A stretch of 64,000 nucleotides of DNA from Rhynchopus sp. YZ270_cl-10 (lineage: Eukaryota > Euglenozoa > Diplonemea > Diplonemida > Diplonemidae). The notes beneath the pieces were generated by a model that was given only the letters and a program-made list of their open reading frames with translations, made no database searches and was not told where the DNA came from. The number at the start of each line of letters is the position of its first letter. The stretch's first letter is position 1. The translations under genes were made by a program, and so were the position numbers. Below, one piece after another: positions 41,351-53,497 of the stretch. The stretch is from assembly GCA_964035575.1 (NCBI GenBank), contig OZ037841.1, positions 496,001 through 560,000 of the forward strand. The letters run 5' to 3'.

Positions 41351-42299
41351 GAAATCTTTGAAAGGTAAAAGGCTCTCTTCGTTACGCACATCCTTTTATC
41401 ACAATGAAAGAGAAAAGGGTGGAAAGACGAGCCTCTACTTCTGTGTTTTCGTCAGCTACAAAAAAAAGGGGCGGGGGATGGATACTGAGGGGTGAAAGTT
41501 TGACAAAAATAAAATGTACAGAATGCCAGAGACCTGCCCATAATTTGCCAAAGGGCAGTTGGATATACAGAACAAACAAAAGAAAAAAAAAACTTGAAAG
41601 ATGAATGTGCATCTTGTGCACACATCTTAAATAAATTTGAGAAGATGGCACAACGTTGCCTCTAATTCAGAGAGGGAGGGAGACAAAATAGAGAAAATAT
41701 ACATTCATATACTTACTATTTATAACACAAACAGTAAGCACTAAAGGGTGTAACACGTACATCCTAAAAAATAGAGAAGAGAAAAACGGCAGATTCAACC
41801 ACCAAAAAGAGAAGGTGATAGTGCAAAACGCCTTGGGGACGCAAACACTACAAAAAAAAGGGGGGAGGACGCGAAAAGGTTGACACACCTTTCGTCACAC
41901 ACAACTTAATGAGATGAACCTAAGCCTTTCGTACTTGGTCACCCTCTACTAAAAATACGGGAAAAAAAATCAAACACTCCCAAAGCATGCACCCTGGGTT
42001 CTGCATTGGATGTCACCTTTTGAAAAGGCTAGTAAAGTATACAAAAAAAACCTTCCTTTTTAATGAAAAAAACTTAGAAATATCACGGTGGTCGCGATAT
42101 GTGCCCACTCCACTTGATATAATTTTTTTCCCGTACCAACGATCTCATCAATTTATTTTTTGATAGATCTGTCTCCACCTTTTTGGATGACATCCCCCCC
42201 TTCGCAACCTAGATTGCGGAAAGCTTTAAAAACACCGGGTTTCACTTAACCCACTTCAATAAACTGCATTACATTCAAAACACAAAACCCTCCCCTCCC

Positions 42300-43496
42300 T
42301 CAGTTATACCAATTATGTCCTGGGGATACTGGCGGGGTGAGTACACGAAGTTGCTGCAGACCTGCGTTTCCTCCGTTCACACCCCATGCATTCACGAGTT
42401 TCCGGTCGCCTTCGCTGTGTCCTACCTGCACAACCCCACTGACTGGTGTGAGTGGCGCCGATCCGCTTGAATTCGATGTAGTTGCGAGTCGTGCGTTCTT
42501 CCATTCCGCGCGCGCATGGCTTTGCCTCTCTGTGATGCTTTGGGGTCTCACCTCTTCGGTGTGCGGGGACAGTCCGGACACTGCGTTGACAAATTTCAAA
42601 CACCAATCTGGGTCTACAAATTCAAGATCATATGAGCTATGCCTCAACCTCACACAGACACACAACCCTGGGTCTGCAACGGAACTGTCAAACGCACGGC
42701 TCTCCATTGCACCGATTGACACAGAAACGACGTCCGCGCAACTGAAGGACTCCCACTCCCGCGCCGTCACATCTCTGACATGCACTGCACCGGCTCCATT
42801 CAACGCCGACAATTTAATTTCCGACAACGCCACCGAGCATCTCGCACGCCCCGGATGGGTATCCACTGTGAACCTCCGCACCTCCGCACTCTTCGCCAGG
42901 CTAGGGCTCAACTCCCCACCCCTCCCTGGAGACGCATGCTGCAATGCCTGCGGTGCTGGAACCGCGGACGCTACCCTCTCTGCCTGGATCTGCTCCTTGA
43001 TCCTCTGCGCTGCAGCGAAGTCCTCTCTTGCCACCGCCTCTGCCTTTTGCTGCTCCAAATCCAACACCCTGCTCTGCGGGGGCGACAACTGCTGCACATT
43101 CCCCTGCACACCCTGCAACAACACCGGCGACACCTCCCCAAACGAATAATCCACCACCCTCGCTGCCTCAAAATCATTCACCGGAGAGGAATACGCATGG
43201 TGATGCTGCTGCACACGAGGTACCGATACATTGTGCGGCGAAGAATTCTGATACCTCGGTGAAGACAAAGGGGACAACGGAGGACTCTTAAACGAAGGAA
43301 ACGCAGACGCGCTTGACGAATACCCAATCGGCGATTTTGTATGCATCTTCGTAGGCGTCCCTGGGTACCCCGGCTGCCTCGCGCTGCGGTACGAAGCACC
43401 CAAAGGCGAAGTAACGTAGGGCCTCTCTCTCAACGGCGACGTCGAAGGCGGTGCCTTCACTGCAACCCGATCGCGATGAGGGGAAGAAGGGTACAT
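42300..43496 (-). CDS. Unknown Ser/Pro-rich protein with a UVR-like helix and possible PH-like domain
   Basis: A 398-residue intronless frame. Residues 1-140 are disordered and rich in Ser, Pro and Tyr. Residues 144-172 (LDLEQQKAEAVAREDFAAAQ) resemble the short UVR helix motif, a paired-helix interaction module. Residues about 208-315 look like a beta-rich domain ending in a helix with Trp (YDLEFVDPDWCLKFVNAVSG), as in PH-like folds. Both readings are tentative and no family was recognised. The reading frame stays open a little upstream and an acceptor-like CCACCTCAG lies about 20 bp before the ATG. Confidence 0.65.
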   Translation of the reverse strand: MYPSSPHRDRVAVKAPPSTSPLRERPYVTSPLGASYRSARQPGYPGTPTKMHTKSPIGYSSSASAFPSFKSPPLSPLSSPRYQNSSPHNVSVPRVQQHHHAYSSPVNDFEAARVVDYSFGEVSPVLLQGVQGNVQQLSPPQSRVLDLEQQKAEAVAREDFAAAQRIKEQIQAERVASAVPAPQALQHASPGRGGELSPSLAKSAEVRRFTVDTHPGRARCSVALSEIKLSALNGAGAVHVRDVTAREWESFSCADVVSVSIGAMESRAFDSSVADPGLCVCVRLRHSSYDLEFVDPDWCLKFVNAVSGLSPHTEEVRPQSITERQSHARAEWKNARLATTSNSSGSAPLTPVSGVVQVGHSEGDRKLVNAWGVNGGNAGLQQLRVLTPPVSPGHNWYN

Positions 43497-44223
43497 TATG
43501 CTCGGAGGGGGTACCTGAGGTGGTACTACAAAAATCTCTTTTGATGCCGTTACTAAATAAAGTAGATACGAAAAATAAAGGTGTAAAGAATGCTTGGTTC
43601 TGTATAGAGGTGGTGGAGAGAGAGAGAGAGAGAGAAGAGAATTTAAAAAAATATGAGACTTTTGTTTCTGTTCAGACTTTTTGATGAATAAAAAAAAAAC
43701 ATTTTATATTGATCACTCAAAGTGGTACCTTTTTTTTTCCACTGTAACCTACCGACTTTTTTTAAAAGGTGGGGGGTATTTCAGGAGGGGGTTTTTGTGA
43801 TAAGACAACAGTCATTTTTTAAATTTTCTGCAGAAATTCGCATAAAAATCTGTAGAAAAGGCAATGTCTACCGCTTGTAGATAAGGGGTGTATGTTTGCG
43901 CACAGATGGGGGGGGAACTGAGGGGGGTAGGTCGCAATACACTATTCCTAACAAGCGTTCTGCAGTCTTGGAACAAAGGAAGGGAGGAGAGGAAGAAAAT
44001 AGAACACCTGAAAGATAAACGTGCCTGTGCACTCAAAAATCACTTTGAAAAAAGATACACTCTGAAAAAAACAAAAAAATCATAATAAAAGAGAAAGAAG
44101 AAAAATTTATAAGATAACCCTAAGCCTCTCTGTGTGATATGGCTTACCCAATGAAAGTTGACCAAAGGAAAGAATTGATCCTGCGTCTCGAGAAAAAAAA
44201 AAAAAAATCAAAATTGAAAAAAA
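43497..44223. other. Intergenic spacer
   Basis: Contains a GA microsatellite near 43,616-43,638, A/T tracts, an R6-like fragment near 43,998-44,035 and an R1 fragment near 44,100-44,140. No gene is seen. Confidence 0.5.
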
Positions 44224-45077
44224 CACGTATGGCAAATGATAATTTATTATGAGATCTCATAATAAATTATGAGATCATTATGCGCTATTATGCGCGCTCA
44301 TAATAATCGCATAATGCATAATAGCGCATAATAGCGCATAATAGCACATAATAGCGCATAATGATTATGCGCTATTATGTGCTCATTATGTGCTCATTAT
44401 GTGCCCTACCCCAATGCCCCAAACCAGAAAATACCACCCTCAGATGTCCAAAAATCCATCTGCGCCCGGTTTTGAGCAGTTTTGAGCCTCAAGAAGCCCC
44501 GTATCTGCTTTTTTAAAAAATGTACATACAACTTGTACCTGCCCACCCCTCGTAGATAGAGCAACTCACACATTCATCACGCCTCAGTGTGAGCCAGGGG
44601 CCAGAAAAGCCCCCAAAGCCACATATTTTCACCCCAGAACCTATCCCGAGGGGTACCCAGGCGGTTTCGGGGTGTTTAGAGGGACTTGGTGGAACTTAGA
44701 ACCATGTTTCAAAAAGTGTCAAGCACCTGGTACCAAAGGTTTTCCCACCCAAGGTATCTTAAGCCGTCAAAAAACGTGAAGTAGGTAATAAATCAAAGAA
44801 ACCCCCCTGAAGTCAATAAAAACCACACCATAGGCCCATTTGTACCCCAAAATCGAATTCCGCCCGGTTTTGGGCACTTTTGACCACTTCTGAGCGACTT
44901 TTTTTGGGTGGGGGGGTGGGGGGTACGGCACATAATGAGCGCATAACGCCGCATAATTGGCGCATAATAGCGCATAATAGCACATAATAGCGCATAATAG
45001 CACATAATAGCGCATAATATCACATGTATTATGAGATCTCATAATAGCGCATAATATATTATCATTTGCCATACGTG
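44224..45077. mobile_element. 854-bp inverted-repeat element with ATAATAGCGC arrays
   Basis: The ends CACGTATGGCAAATGATAAT and its exact complement form 20-bp terminal repeats, each followed by AGATCTCATAAT and arrays of CATAATAGCG units (44,280-44,400 and 44,930-45,060). Poly-A flanks hide any target duplication. The unique middle includes CGGTTTTGAGCAGTTTTGAG, the reverse complement of sequence in the 30,029-32,170 element (near 31,915). No coding capacity. Confidence 0.85.
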
Positions 45078-46718
45078 AAAAAACGAAAAAAAATGACTTG
45101 AAAAACAGCCATCCGGATGGAAGCACAATCTGCGGCCACAACAACAGAAGCTGCAAAAAGGAAAATCTACTCAAACTTTAAGAAAATTTAAAGCCCTCTC
45201 ATGACAGTGTACCTTTGGTACATGACCGGTGCACCGGGGTGGACCCCCCCAACCATGCAGTCCTCCATCCATTTCGAGGTCGACAATCTGAAAAAAAAAA
45301 ACTTTTAGTGAACAGGAGATAATAATACTGGGGGATGGGTTTTACTTGCCGTAAAACCTAAAAAAAAGGGGTGGACCTTTTTTGAATAATCAGAAGGGGA
45401 GAGAAAGAAAAATAAAAACGGAAAACAAGAGGAACATAACATAGTGGGGTGAACTCGGGTCCGGGTGGGGTGGGGGTCTGGATCCAATATTTAACTTTTT
45501 TTTTTTGGGGGGGGGGGGGGCAATTTTTAGCAAATTCCCCATATTTTTCTTTTTCTATCGACAATCGCCTCAGGATCCATCTTGGATGGATAACTGGGCG
45601 ATTGTCGACATTGCGGCAGAGTGTTTTGTTTGTGTGTTTTTTTTTTTTTCCGGAAAGATATTTGGACCTGGGGTGGGGGTGTCTTGGGGTGGTAACAAAG
45701 GGGATGGGCAGACAAAAATACAACAAAAAAACGGAAACGTCCAATACACGCAAGCACATAGCGCCAAAGGGACTGAACGTGAAAGCCATCTCTTGGCAGC
45801 CCGCTTGTGTGTGGTGTTGTTCATTCCCTTTGACACTTTGTTGTTGTCGTTGTCGGCAATCACCTACCGAAGTAGGGTCGGTGTTTCGTTTTGGGTTTTT
45901 GTATTGTGACAAATCACTTTACACCAGTTGGGTCCTCCTTAAGTCGGAACGGTTGGTTAAGCTTATAAGATGGCCCGAAGTCTCTGCTTAGCGTCATCTT
46001 ACCGAAACAAGAAAAGAAGAAAACAAGATCGGATCGATTAAAGGGGGGGGAAAGGAACAATTATGTGGGATAAGTGGAGGCTGTTACCTAATCTGTACAA
46101 AAACTCCGCTATCAAAAAAATCAAATTCATAAAAAACACACACAAAAAAAAAACTTGATAAATGAACGAGTATCATCAACACATTCACAGAAAACCCGTC
46201 ATCTGGGTTTCTGCACTCAATATACACACCCAAAGGCTAGGACACACATACTTACACTTTTTTTATATTTTTTTTCATTTTTGAAATCGACAACGTGTAG
46301 ACACCACCTGTGTGGACTCCACGCAGCTGTTTTTTGTTTTGTTTTGTTTTGTACGAACGGTGTCTCGTGGGACACACACTATTATCATCTAACAGTTTCA
46401 ATAACAACAACACGAGGAATGACTGTGTTTGGAGCAGGTTAGAAGGGTTGCTGCCGGTATGTGTGCGTGTTTTCTTTTTCTTTTTCTTTTTGTTGTTGTT
46501 TGTTTGTCTTTTTCTTTTTGAAAACTCCGGAGTTTTGTTTCCCTCTTTTTTATTGCGTGCTTAATTCAGGACATTTGTGCACTGGATACGTATTGATCTA
46601 ATTCGTTTTATGTTCGGTGTTATTTCCTTTACGAGTGATAGTGCCGTTTGCACACTCGCACTATCACAAAATTCGTTTTTTTTTTCTTTTTTTGTTCTTC
46701 ACTTTCGTGGTACAGTTA
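45078..46718. other. Intergenic region with repeats
   Basis: Holds an R3 copy (45,186-45,292), an imperfect hairpin near 45,556-45,610 (CGACAATCGCC against GGGCGATTGTCG), an R9-like block near 45,850, R1-like DNA near 45,960-46,000, R6-like DNA near 46,155 and R4-like DNA near 46,285. No gene is seen. Confidence 0.5.
45186..45292 (+). repeat. Dispersed repeat R3
   Basis: AAAGCCCTCTCATGACAGTG, GTACATGACCGGTGCACCGG and CATCCATTTCGAGGTCGAC are shared almost exactly with 47,457-47,577. Confidence 0.8.
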
Positions 46719-47259
46719 CTGGGGGGGAGCTATTAAAGTATACGTATACTTTATTCGGCGGGAATTACTGCTTAAATGGCCAAAAAACGAAAAGGGAAAA
46801 AAAAAAAAAAAATCACTGTTATTTTGGGGTTTCTAGTGGCCGAAACCTCGCGAAAACACCACCATTGACATTTTTGGGCCAATCCCAGCCAGTGGTGGGG
46901 TCAATGTGGAAAAATGAACAATTTTTTGGTGACTTAAATTTTCACAAATCTGAACCCCATCAGGCACCAATCGTGTAAAAACTGATACACGCGTTTTAGG
47001 TCAAAAATACTCGTTTCTCAGCGCAAAGTGACCCCATCGCAGCACGCACAGAATCCGGACCACCGAAATCAAAAAAAAAAAAATTCCGATTTTTTGTGCA
47101 AAAAATGCTGAAAAAAATTTTTAGTAAGAAAAATGTACACAAAAACCGTATACTTTATTTCACAGATTGCCACGCTCAAAATGGGTTTCCGCGCCGTATA
47201 CTTTATTACCCCCGTATACTTTATTAGCACCGTATACTTTATTAGCCCCCCCCCCCCAG
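46719..47259. mobile_element. 541-bp TA-flanked inverted-repeat element
   Basis: The left end is CTGGGGGGGAGCTATTAAAG then TATACGTATACTTTATT; the right end is the complement with a longer G-run and CTAATAAAGTATACGG repeated three times. TA dinucleotides flank both ends (46,717-46,718 and 47,260-47,261), as in Tc1/mariner-type insertions. The core (46,840-47,080) contains GTGGTGGGGTCAATGTGG and GTGACTTAAATTTTCACAAA, matching the cores at 18,320-18,470 and 55,840-56,290. No coding capacity. Confidence 0.8.
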
Positions 47260-47456
47260 TAGGCCAAAACTAAAAATCATGATGTCCACACATTACTTAT
47301 AATGTGTGGACAATCACTTGACAAGCTGGGTAAAGACCTGCACTCAAATTGTCGGCTTAAAGCCTCTGTACTGAAGAGGAAATGGTTGCAAAAACATAGA
47401 AATCTGAATCTGACTTCAGGATGCATTGTCATCTACAAGAGAGACAAAATAAAAAG

Positions 47457-47650
47457 TTGACTTGAAATACAAAGCCCTCTCATGACAGTGTACCTTTGGT
47501 ACATGATTGGGTGTACCGGGGGGGGGGTGGACACCCAACCATGCAGTCCTCCATCCATTTCGTGGTTTACATCTGTTTCAAAAAAAAAAAGGGAAGTTGA
47601 AAGTGCAAATGCCTTACCACTCATCGGCGGACGCAGGACGCTGGTCACGG
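47457..47650 (+). repeat. R3 followed by R2
   Basis: R3 (GACTTGAAATACAAAGCCCT to GTTTACATCTG, 47,457-47,577) is separated by an A-run from a short R2 (AGTTGAAAGTGCAAATGCC to GGCGGACGCAGGACGCTGG). The juxtaposition of different families with A-runs between them is typical of this window. Confidence 0.8.
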
Positions 47651-49612
47651 TGAATAGAAAAGTGCTCTACTCTTCCAACGGGATGTTCTTTGTCATTGGG
47701 AAAGAATCGTGGGGAGTGTGGGGGGTTAAAACAAACAAACAAAAATACTGGTACGGAAGGTATGAACGGAACGAAATACAAAATTTAACAAAGAAAAGGG
47801 GGGGAAAACACAAAAAAAAAGAAAAAGAAAAAAATAGAAACCTCTGGCTCTGCCTACTACACCGAGAATGACTTCACTCGTGGAGACTGGTTCCCCTGTC
47901 TCCCCAGCTCTCGTTTCATCCCGCGTCGCCAGTCCTGCTTACCAGAAGTGGCCCACTTAGAACCAGGATTCTACGCCAGGGTACAAATAAGATACCCCGA
48001 GCCTCCCCATATTTTTTTAGTACTTGCGGACAAAAAAAAGAATCGAAAAATAGAAAAATAGAAAAACAAAACAGCTGAGCCTAATAAGCTTCTGTGAGCA
48101 CTGTGCTGAAACGTCAAAAAAAAACAGCGTGATCAACAAATGTGCCCTGATAACTGAAATGATTACTAAAAAAAAACACACAAAGTTTGACGAAACCGCC
48201 TCAACGGGTGTATTCATCACTTTCAAAAATAAACAAAACTTTTTTAAAATAAAATAACCGGCAAGACACAGATAGATACTTGCACCCACAGAGAAAGAAA
48301 AAGGCGGACAGAGAGGCTACGAAGAGATATTGTGATTTAGAAAAAAAAAGAAGAAAAAAAAAACGAAAGCAAACTTCGAAGATAAATGCGCCTCTCTCGT
48401 ACACACATCTTCAAAAATGTTTCATATACTAACTATTCTACTGAATAGAAGGCATAATAAAAAAAGAAAAAGGGGGACTAAGCTGAGAAGACTCCCCCCT
48501 CGCTCCCTCCCCCCTCCCCTCCATGAAATTGTGTGAATAATTCTGAACAAGTTCAGGCACCGTGCAGCGTCTTTGTAAATAAGGTGTTAGCAGTTTCGGT
48601 GCTGGTGCGCACTCAAACAGAATTTCTTTTTAAATACGAATAGTCCCATAGAGTCCATAGAGCCCCCGAATAGGGGGGGAAGTGGAAAAAAAAAAGAGAT
48701 GATAGTGCAAACGCCTCTGGGACGCAGACACTGCAAAAAAAAAAAATCCCCCCCCCCCCCCCCCGTCCTCCTTGGTTGTATTGAGGCAACCTGAGGCTGC
48801 GCTTCATGCATTTATCTAAAAAAAGCAGAGTTATTTGTTTTCTTTGACGTATGCACCCTCATTTCTTTATTGTCACTATTTATTTCGTTTTTTTTTAATT
48901 TTTGTTTCTCTACGCAACTTCAGAGTGCGTTCATATACTGTTTTCTCCTCCCGAATAAGGCAGGAAAGTTTATAAGATGACTAAGCCTCTCGTGCTTAGT
49001 CAGCTAAAATAAAATAAAAAAAAATACAGATTATCCGACGAGTTGATCATGGTGTTTTATTTCTTTTTGAAAACTTGGTTGTATTAGTGTAGACACCCAA
49101 GGATGAACTCCACTATATCTAAATCTTTTTCTTCCAACATCTGCGATTCTTTTATCGCAGTTATCGTTTTCTGGGATTTATTTCTCTGCGTAATTTTTCT
49201 TCTTCTTCTTTTCTTCTTTTCTTCTTTTCAAATATTGGTTTCTTTTTTCGTGAGTGGTAACGCTGTTATTCGGGTGGGTGCGACAATCACTTTTGCAGAT
49301 AGCTCAAGGAGTCTGCTATATATTTACGCTTTAGATGCACAACAGTAGATGAAAAAAAACACACTTTTTCAATTTATTTTTTTTGCTCTTGGATTTGAGA
49401 ACAAAACTTCATTGGGGTACAAAGTTCTTTCTCTTTTGATTATTGATTAAATACAGTGCCTGCCAGGAAGACACTGTCTTCACTCTGAAAACACTACAAT
49501 ACATTGACGTAAATATATCTATACCTTTCCCACAAACAACATCCACTCATTATCCAAAAATAAAAAAGAAAAGTTTGAAAGTGCAAAAAAAAAAAAAAAG
49601 GGAAAAGTCACT
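47651..49612. other. Intergenic region with short repeats
   Basis: No supported gene. R6-like hairpin near 48,378-48,415; R2 fragment at 48,698-48,735 (GATAGTGCAAACGCCTCTGG); a C-run at 48,748-48,764; R1 at 48,963-49,006; R4 at 49,067-49,120. Confidence 0.5.
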
Positions 49613-49705
49613 TAGTGCCCAAGTTTGTTGTACCCATTTAGGATAATACCCAGTGGGTATTATCCTAAATTATTTGGGTATTATCCTAAATTATTTTGGG
49701 TATTA

Positions 49706-49800
49706 TGGGTACTGGGTACTGGGTACTGGGTACTGGGTACTGGGTACTGGGTACTGGGTACTGGGTACTGGGTACTGGGTACTGGGTACTGGGTACCCAG
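49706..49800. repeat. (TACTGGG)n tandem array
   Basis: About 13 units of 7 bp lie directly inside the left terminal repeat of the outer element. The unit contains GTAC across its junction (GGGTACT). Confidence 0.95.
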
Positions 49801-50334
49801 AGAAGGCACCTTGACAGCAGCGAAGGCGCAAGACAAGGTATGTAAATATGTTAACTTTATGGTGAATATTCAACAAAGTAAGGCCGTCGACTCGTATTTC
49901 CTCCAAAAAGTCTCCAGAACAATATTTTACACCCTCAGGCCAACTTATTTTTTACACTCAATCCCAAATTTTTGTCCAAACTGGGTATTTTTTTAAATAA
50001 AGAACAACTATTCAAAACCGTAAAATTCTTGCTTTAATTGATTTTTCTGGTAAAACCTATGAACACGCAAAAAAAATCGACCAGATTCGTTGAGTGACTA
50101 AAACCCAATCACCCATAGAGAGAGAGACCCAAAACGGTGATTTTCCCTGTAATTCCTTAAGGAATTGCCTTTGCCATTTGAAAAAATATTATGACCGCAA
50201 AAATGGCAACATGTAATCTGTGATGCTCAAAAGTGCAAAATTCTTGCTCCAATGGATTCTCCGGGTATATATTGTACCTGGAGAATATGCTCATATCACT
50301 CTTCAGACCATCTGGGGTATGGTCACACACAGGT

Positions 50335-50641
50335 AGTATACACAGTATACACAGTATACACAGTATACACAGTATACACAGTATACACAGTATACACAGT
50401 ATACACAGTATACACAGTATACACAGTATACACAGTATACACAGTATACACAGTATACACAGTATACACAGTATACACAGTATACACAGTATACACAGTA
50501 TACACAGTATACACAGTATACACAGTATACACAGTATACACAGTATACACAGTATACACAGTATACACAGTATACACAGTATACACAGTATACACAGTAT
50601 ACACAGAAAACACAGTATACACAGTATACACAGAAAACACA
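50335..50641. repeat. (AGTATACAC)n tandem array
   Basis: About 34 units of 9 bp with two AGAAAACAC variants near the right end. The unit contains GTATAC. Because 9 is a multiple of 3, it reads as a Val-Tyr-Thr or Ile-His-Ser repeat; this is not evidence of a protein. Confidence 0.95.
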
Positions 50642-50655
50642 GGGGATTGGGAGTG

Positions 50656-51061
50656 CAGTACAGTACAGTACAGTACAGTACAGTACAGTACAGTACAGTA
50701 CAGTACAGTACAGTACAGTACAGTACAGTACAGTACAGTACAGTACAGTACAGTACAGTACAGTACAGTACAGTACAGTACAGTACAGTACAGTACAGTA
50801 CAGTACAGTACAGTACAGTACAGTACAGTACAGTACAGTACAGTACAGTACAGTACAGTACAGTACAGTACAGTACAGTACAGTACAGTACAGTACAGTA
50901 CAGTACAGTACAGTACAGTACAGTACAGTACAGTACAGTACAGTACAGTACAGTACAGTACAGTACAGTACAGTACAGTACAGTACAGTACAGTACAGTA
51001 CAGTACAGTACAGTACAGTACAGTACAGTACAGTACAGTACGGTACAGTACAGTACAGTAC
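50656..51061. repeat. (CAGTA)n tandem array
   Basis: About 80 units of 5 bp, almost without variation (one CGGTA near 51,040). The unit contains GTAC across its junction. All frames stay open because the repeat lacks stop codons. Confidence 0.95.
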
Positions 51062-51112
51062 ACATATCAGACAAGATCTCGTTAGGCGTATACTTCTGGG
51101 CCTCGTTCACTT

Positions 51113-52956
51113 CACCATGGACTCGTAATGACATTACGCGCGTCATGACGAGGTAATTACGAGTGCCTTGACGAGGGCACCCCCTCGTAATTACGAGGGG
51201 GTGCCCTCGTCATGACGAGGTAATTACGAGGGCACCCCCTCGTAATTACCTCGTCATGACGTCGTCATGACGTGGGCACCCAGGTACCCAGGTACCCAGG
51301 TACCCCCAATGACATAACGAAGTATCGCTTGAAAGTACCTTTCAATATACCTTGCTTGGGTGTGCATGAAGTAGCACACACAAGGTATATCAAACGATAA
51401 ATCAATCAGATAAAACGTTACATCATCGGAAAATTGTTGGCACCGCCGCCCTGTCTTCGTATTTATTACGTCGACAGGCCAAACAGCGTTGGGCTCAGAA
51501 GAAGCAGTGCAAGACACTGGGGATCAACATGAGAACCAACTCCCAACAACACAGGCTACCGAAGTAGCAGGTGGGGTGTTGCGGGTGTTTGGGGTGAGAA
51601 AATCGATTTTGGTAAGTTACAGCAGAAAATTCTTAAGTTTGCACTAGTCGAGAAGGGTTACCACTGCTCACCGAGCGGTGCACCCATTTAAGGGTGGAGA
51701 AGCGTGACACGCACATACAAGTATGCACATTACTTCAACAAAGGCTGAATTCTGGTAATTCTAAGGGATGTGAATTACAGCCACCACATGGTTGTCATTA
51801 GGCTACTACCTTCGTCGTAGACGTATACAAAGGTTTCGCCCCCTTCTCTTTCATGCAAACTTAAGAAAATCCTGAAGTAACTACAACCTGGCGTGCGGGT
51901 ACAGATGCATTGCTTTGTTCTTTCCTCAAAGTCATGTGTGATCTCTCGGGTCTGTACTAAAGTCAGTGTTTAGATAAGCATCCACTTGACTCGTTCTAAC
52001 AACCGTTGAAATCTAGAACAAAACAACACACTGCCCCTTCTCACACCAAGCCGCCATGCTTCAAGAGCATGCCCTGGGCAAAAATTACTGTGACAAAAAT
52101 TAGTTTCCTGGGGGAACGCAATATTTTCTTGTGCCTAGTCCTCCGCAAGAGCAGAGGACAGACTTTCCGGATCCCGAAGTCGAATTTCTTGCACTAGCTA
52201 TGCTCCCTGGGTTAAATGGCTATAGCAGTGACTGACAAAGAGTTTCCCAGAGGAAGAAAGAACCTGTGGCGTAGAGTTGCGGGTTTTCATCGTTTATCAT
52301 GTTTTTGAAAACTGTCATCCTGTGAGGGTGTTTTTGGAGGTGTGGTGGAAAAAGGAACAGAAAAAAACAAGAAATATTACCCTCCCAGAATTCTTACGAT
52401 TACGGTATTATAATGGACACAGGATATCGTAAAATATCCGTGGTTTTTGAGAGGAGAACTGCGTATTTGTGTACCCCCAGATGGTCCATTAAAAAATTGT
52501 GTTCTTTTACTTGGCCACTACCTAAATCTCGACCTTTATTTAAAAATTTTTTTATGCTGAGCCAAAGTAGTCGGTAAAGAAAAATATGGGGGAAGGAGGA
52601 AAAAAAACCGCAAAAACGCGTTTTAGACCCCCACAGATGCTCAAAAGCATCAAATTTTGCTTTTAATGGCCTCAAATCGTCGAAATTAGCCCTTTATAGG
52701 GGCAAAAAAAAAAAATTCGAGAGTCCCTTTCCCTGGGAGGCAATAGCCAGACAATGACCACGGGAGCACCCCTCGTAATTACGAGGGCACCCCTCGTCAT
52801 GACGTCGTAATGCCGTCGTCGTGACGAGGAAAACCCCACGTCATGACGTCGTCATTACGAGGGGGTGCCCGCGTCGTGACGACGTCATTGCGCGCGTAAT
52901 TTCCCACGTAATTTCCCTCGTCCCTCGTCACGTAATGTCATTACAAGTCCATGGTG
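51113..52956. mobile_element. 1.8 kb inverted-repeat element with CGTCATGACG arrays
   Basis: The ends CACCATGGACTCGTAATGAC (left) and the complement CACCATGGACTTGTAATGAC (right) are inverted repeats. Both are followed by arrays of CGTCATGACG, CGTAATTACG and GAGGGGGTGCCC units (51,120-51,280 and 52,755-52,945). A diverged copy of the shared core lies inside (51,278-52,260), and a block at 52,600-52,720 (AACGCGTTTTAGACCCCCA) matches 31,875-32,000 of the 2.1 kb element. No coding capacity. Confidence 0.75.
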
Positions 52957-53457
52957 TTCATAAACCACAGATGCAATTTTTTGAGCCTACGACCCCGCAT
53001 TTAACTCATTTCGATCCGCTGATTTCAATCCCAAAAAATATTTCAAAAAAATATTTCTGGTGTGGCACCTTAACCGATTCTGCGTGGTTCTACCCGTTGT
53101 CCCTCCGTAAAGGGGGGGTATGAATGTTGGAAAACAGGCCTTCATAGGCACCTTCGGTACAACGTCGCAGGCAGGCCAAACAGCGTTTTAAATTTGTTGT
53201 TTGTGAGCTACCCGCATGTGGAAGGCCCACTTCTCAGAATTCACGACATCTTTTCTCGACCCGATCGGTGGAGTACATATTTGTTATCACCCCCTGGTTA
53301 CCCTACTTACACATTTTCAAAAGAATCGGCGTTGAAGAAAATCAGAATGCTCGATGTTCACTCGTGGGATAGTTTTTTGCTCGATTTATTTAGTGGAGTA
53401 ACTAATTAGTAATCGTATTCTCGGACAAAAATTCGGGACGAGGTGTTAGATAATTCC

Positions 53458-53497
53458 CCTGTATTTTACTAAGGGAAAATCCCTAGTAAAATACAGG
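53458..53497. repeat. 40-bp hairpin
   Basis: CCTGTATTTTACTAAGGG and CCCTAGTAAAATACAGG pair over 17 bp around a short AT loop. It directly follows the first copy of the CACTA-like right end. Confidence 0.8.

Larger units (their letters stand above)
38781..42299. other. Long intergenic region with short repeats
   Basis: No supported gene in 3.5 kb. Contents: TG microsatellites near 38,928-38,951 and 38,996-39,009; R1 copies at 39,166-39,232 and 39,838-39,886; R2 fragments near 39,650 and 41,813; the palindrome at 40,240-40,332; a CA microsatellite near 40,747-40,762; an R9-like block near 41,205; R3 at 41,250-41,350; an R6 hairpin near 41,595-41,630; and an R1 fragment near 41,905. A GTCAATCAGCCTATTAAAA stretch near 41,075 is mirrored near 40,960-40,980, suggesting another small inverted-repeat unit. 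Confidence 0.5.

Noticed and set aside
42337-43262. Plus-strand open frames of 160-270 codons
   Set aside because: Antisense to the Ser/Pro-rich minus-strand gene. The minus frame has domain-like structure and a plausible start.
50157-51156. Long open frames of 246-329 codons on both strands over the tandem arrays
   Set aside because: They are translations of (AGTATACAC)n and (CAGTA)n, which contain no stop codons in any frame. There is no non-repetitive domain.
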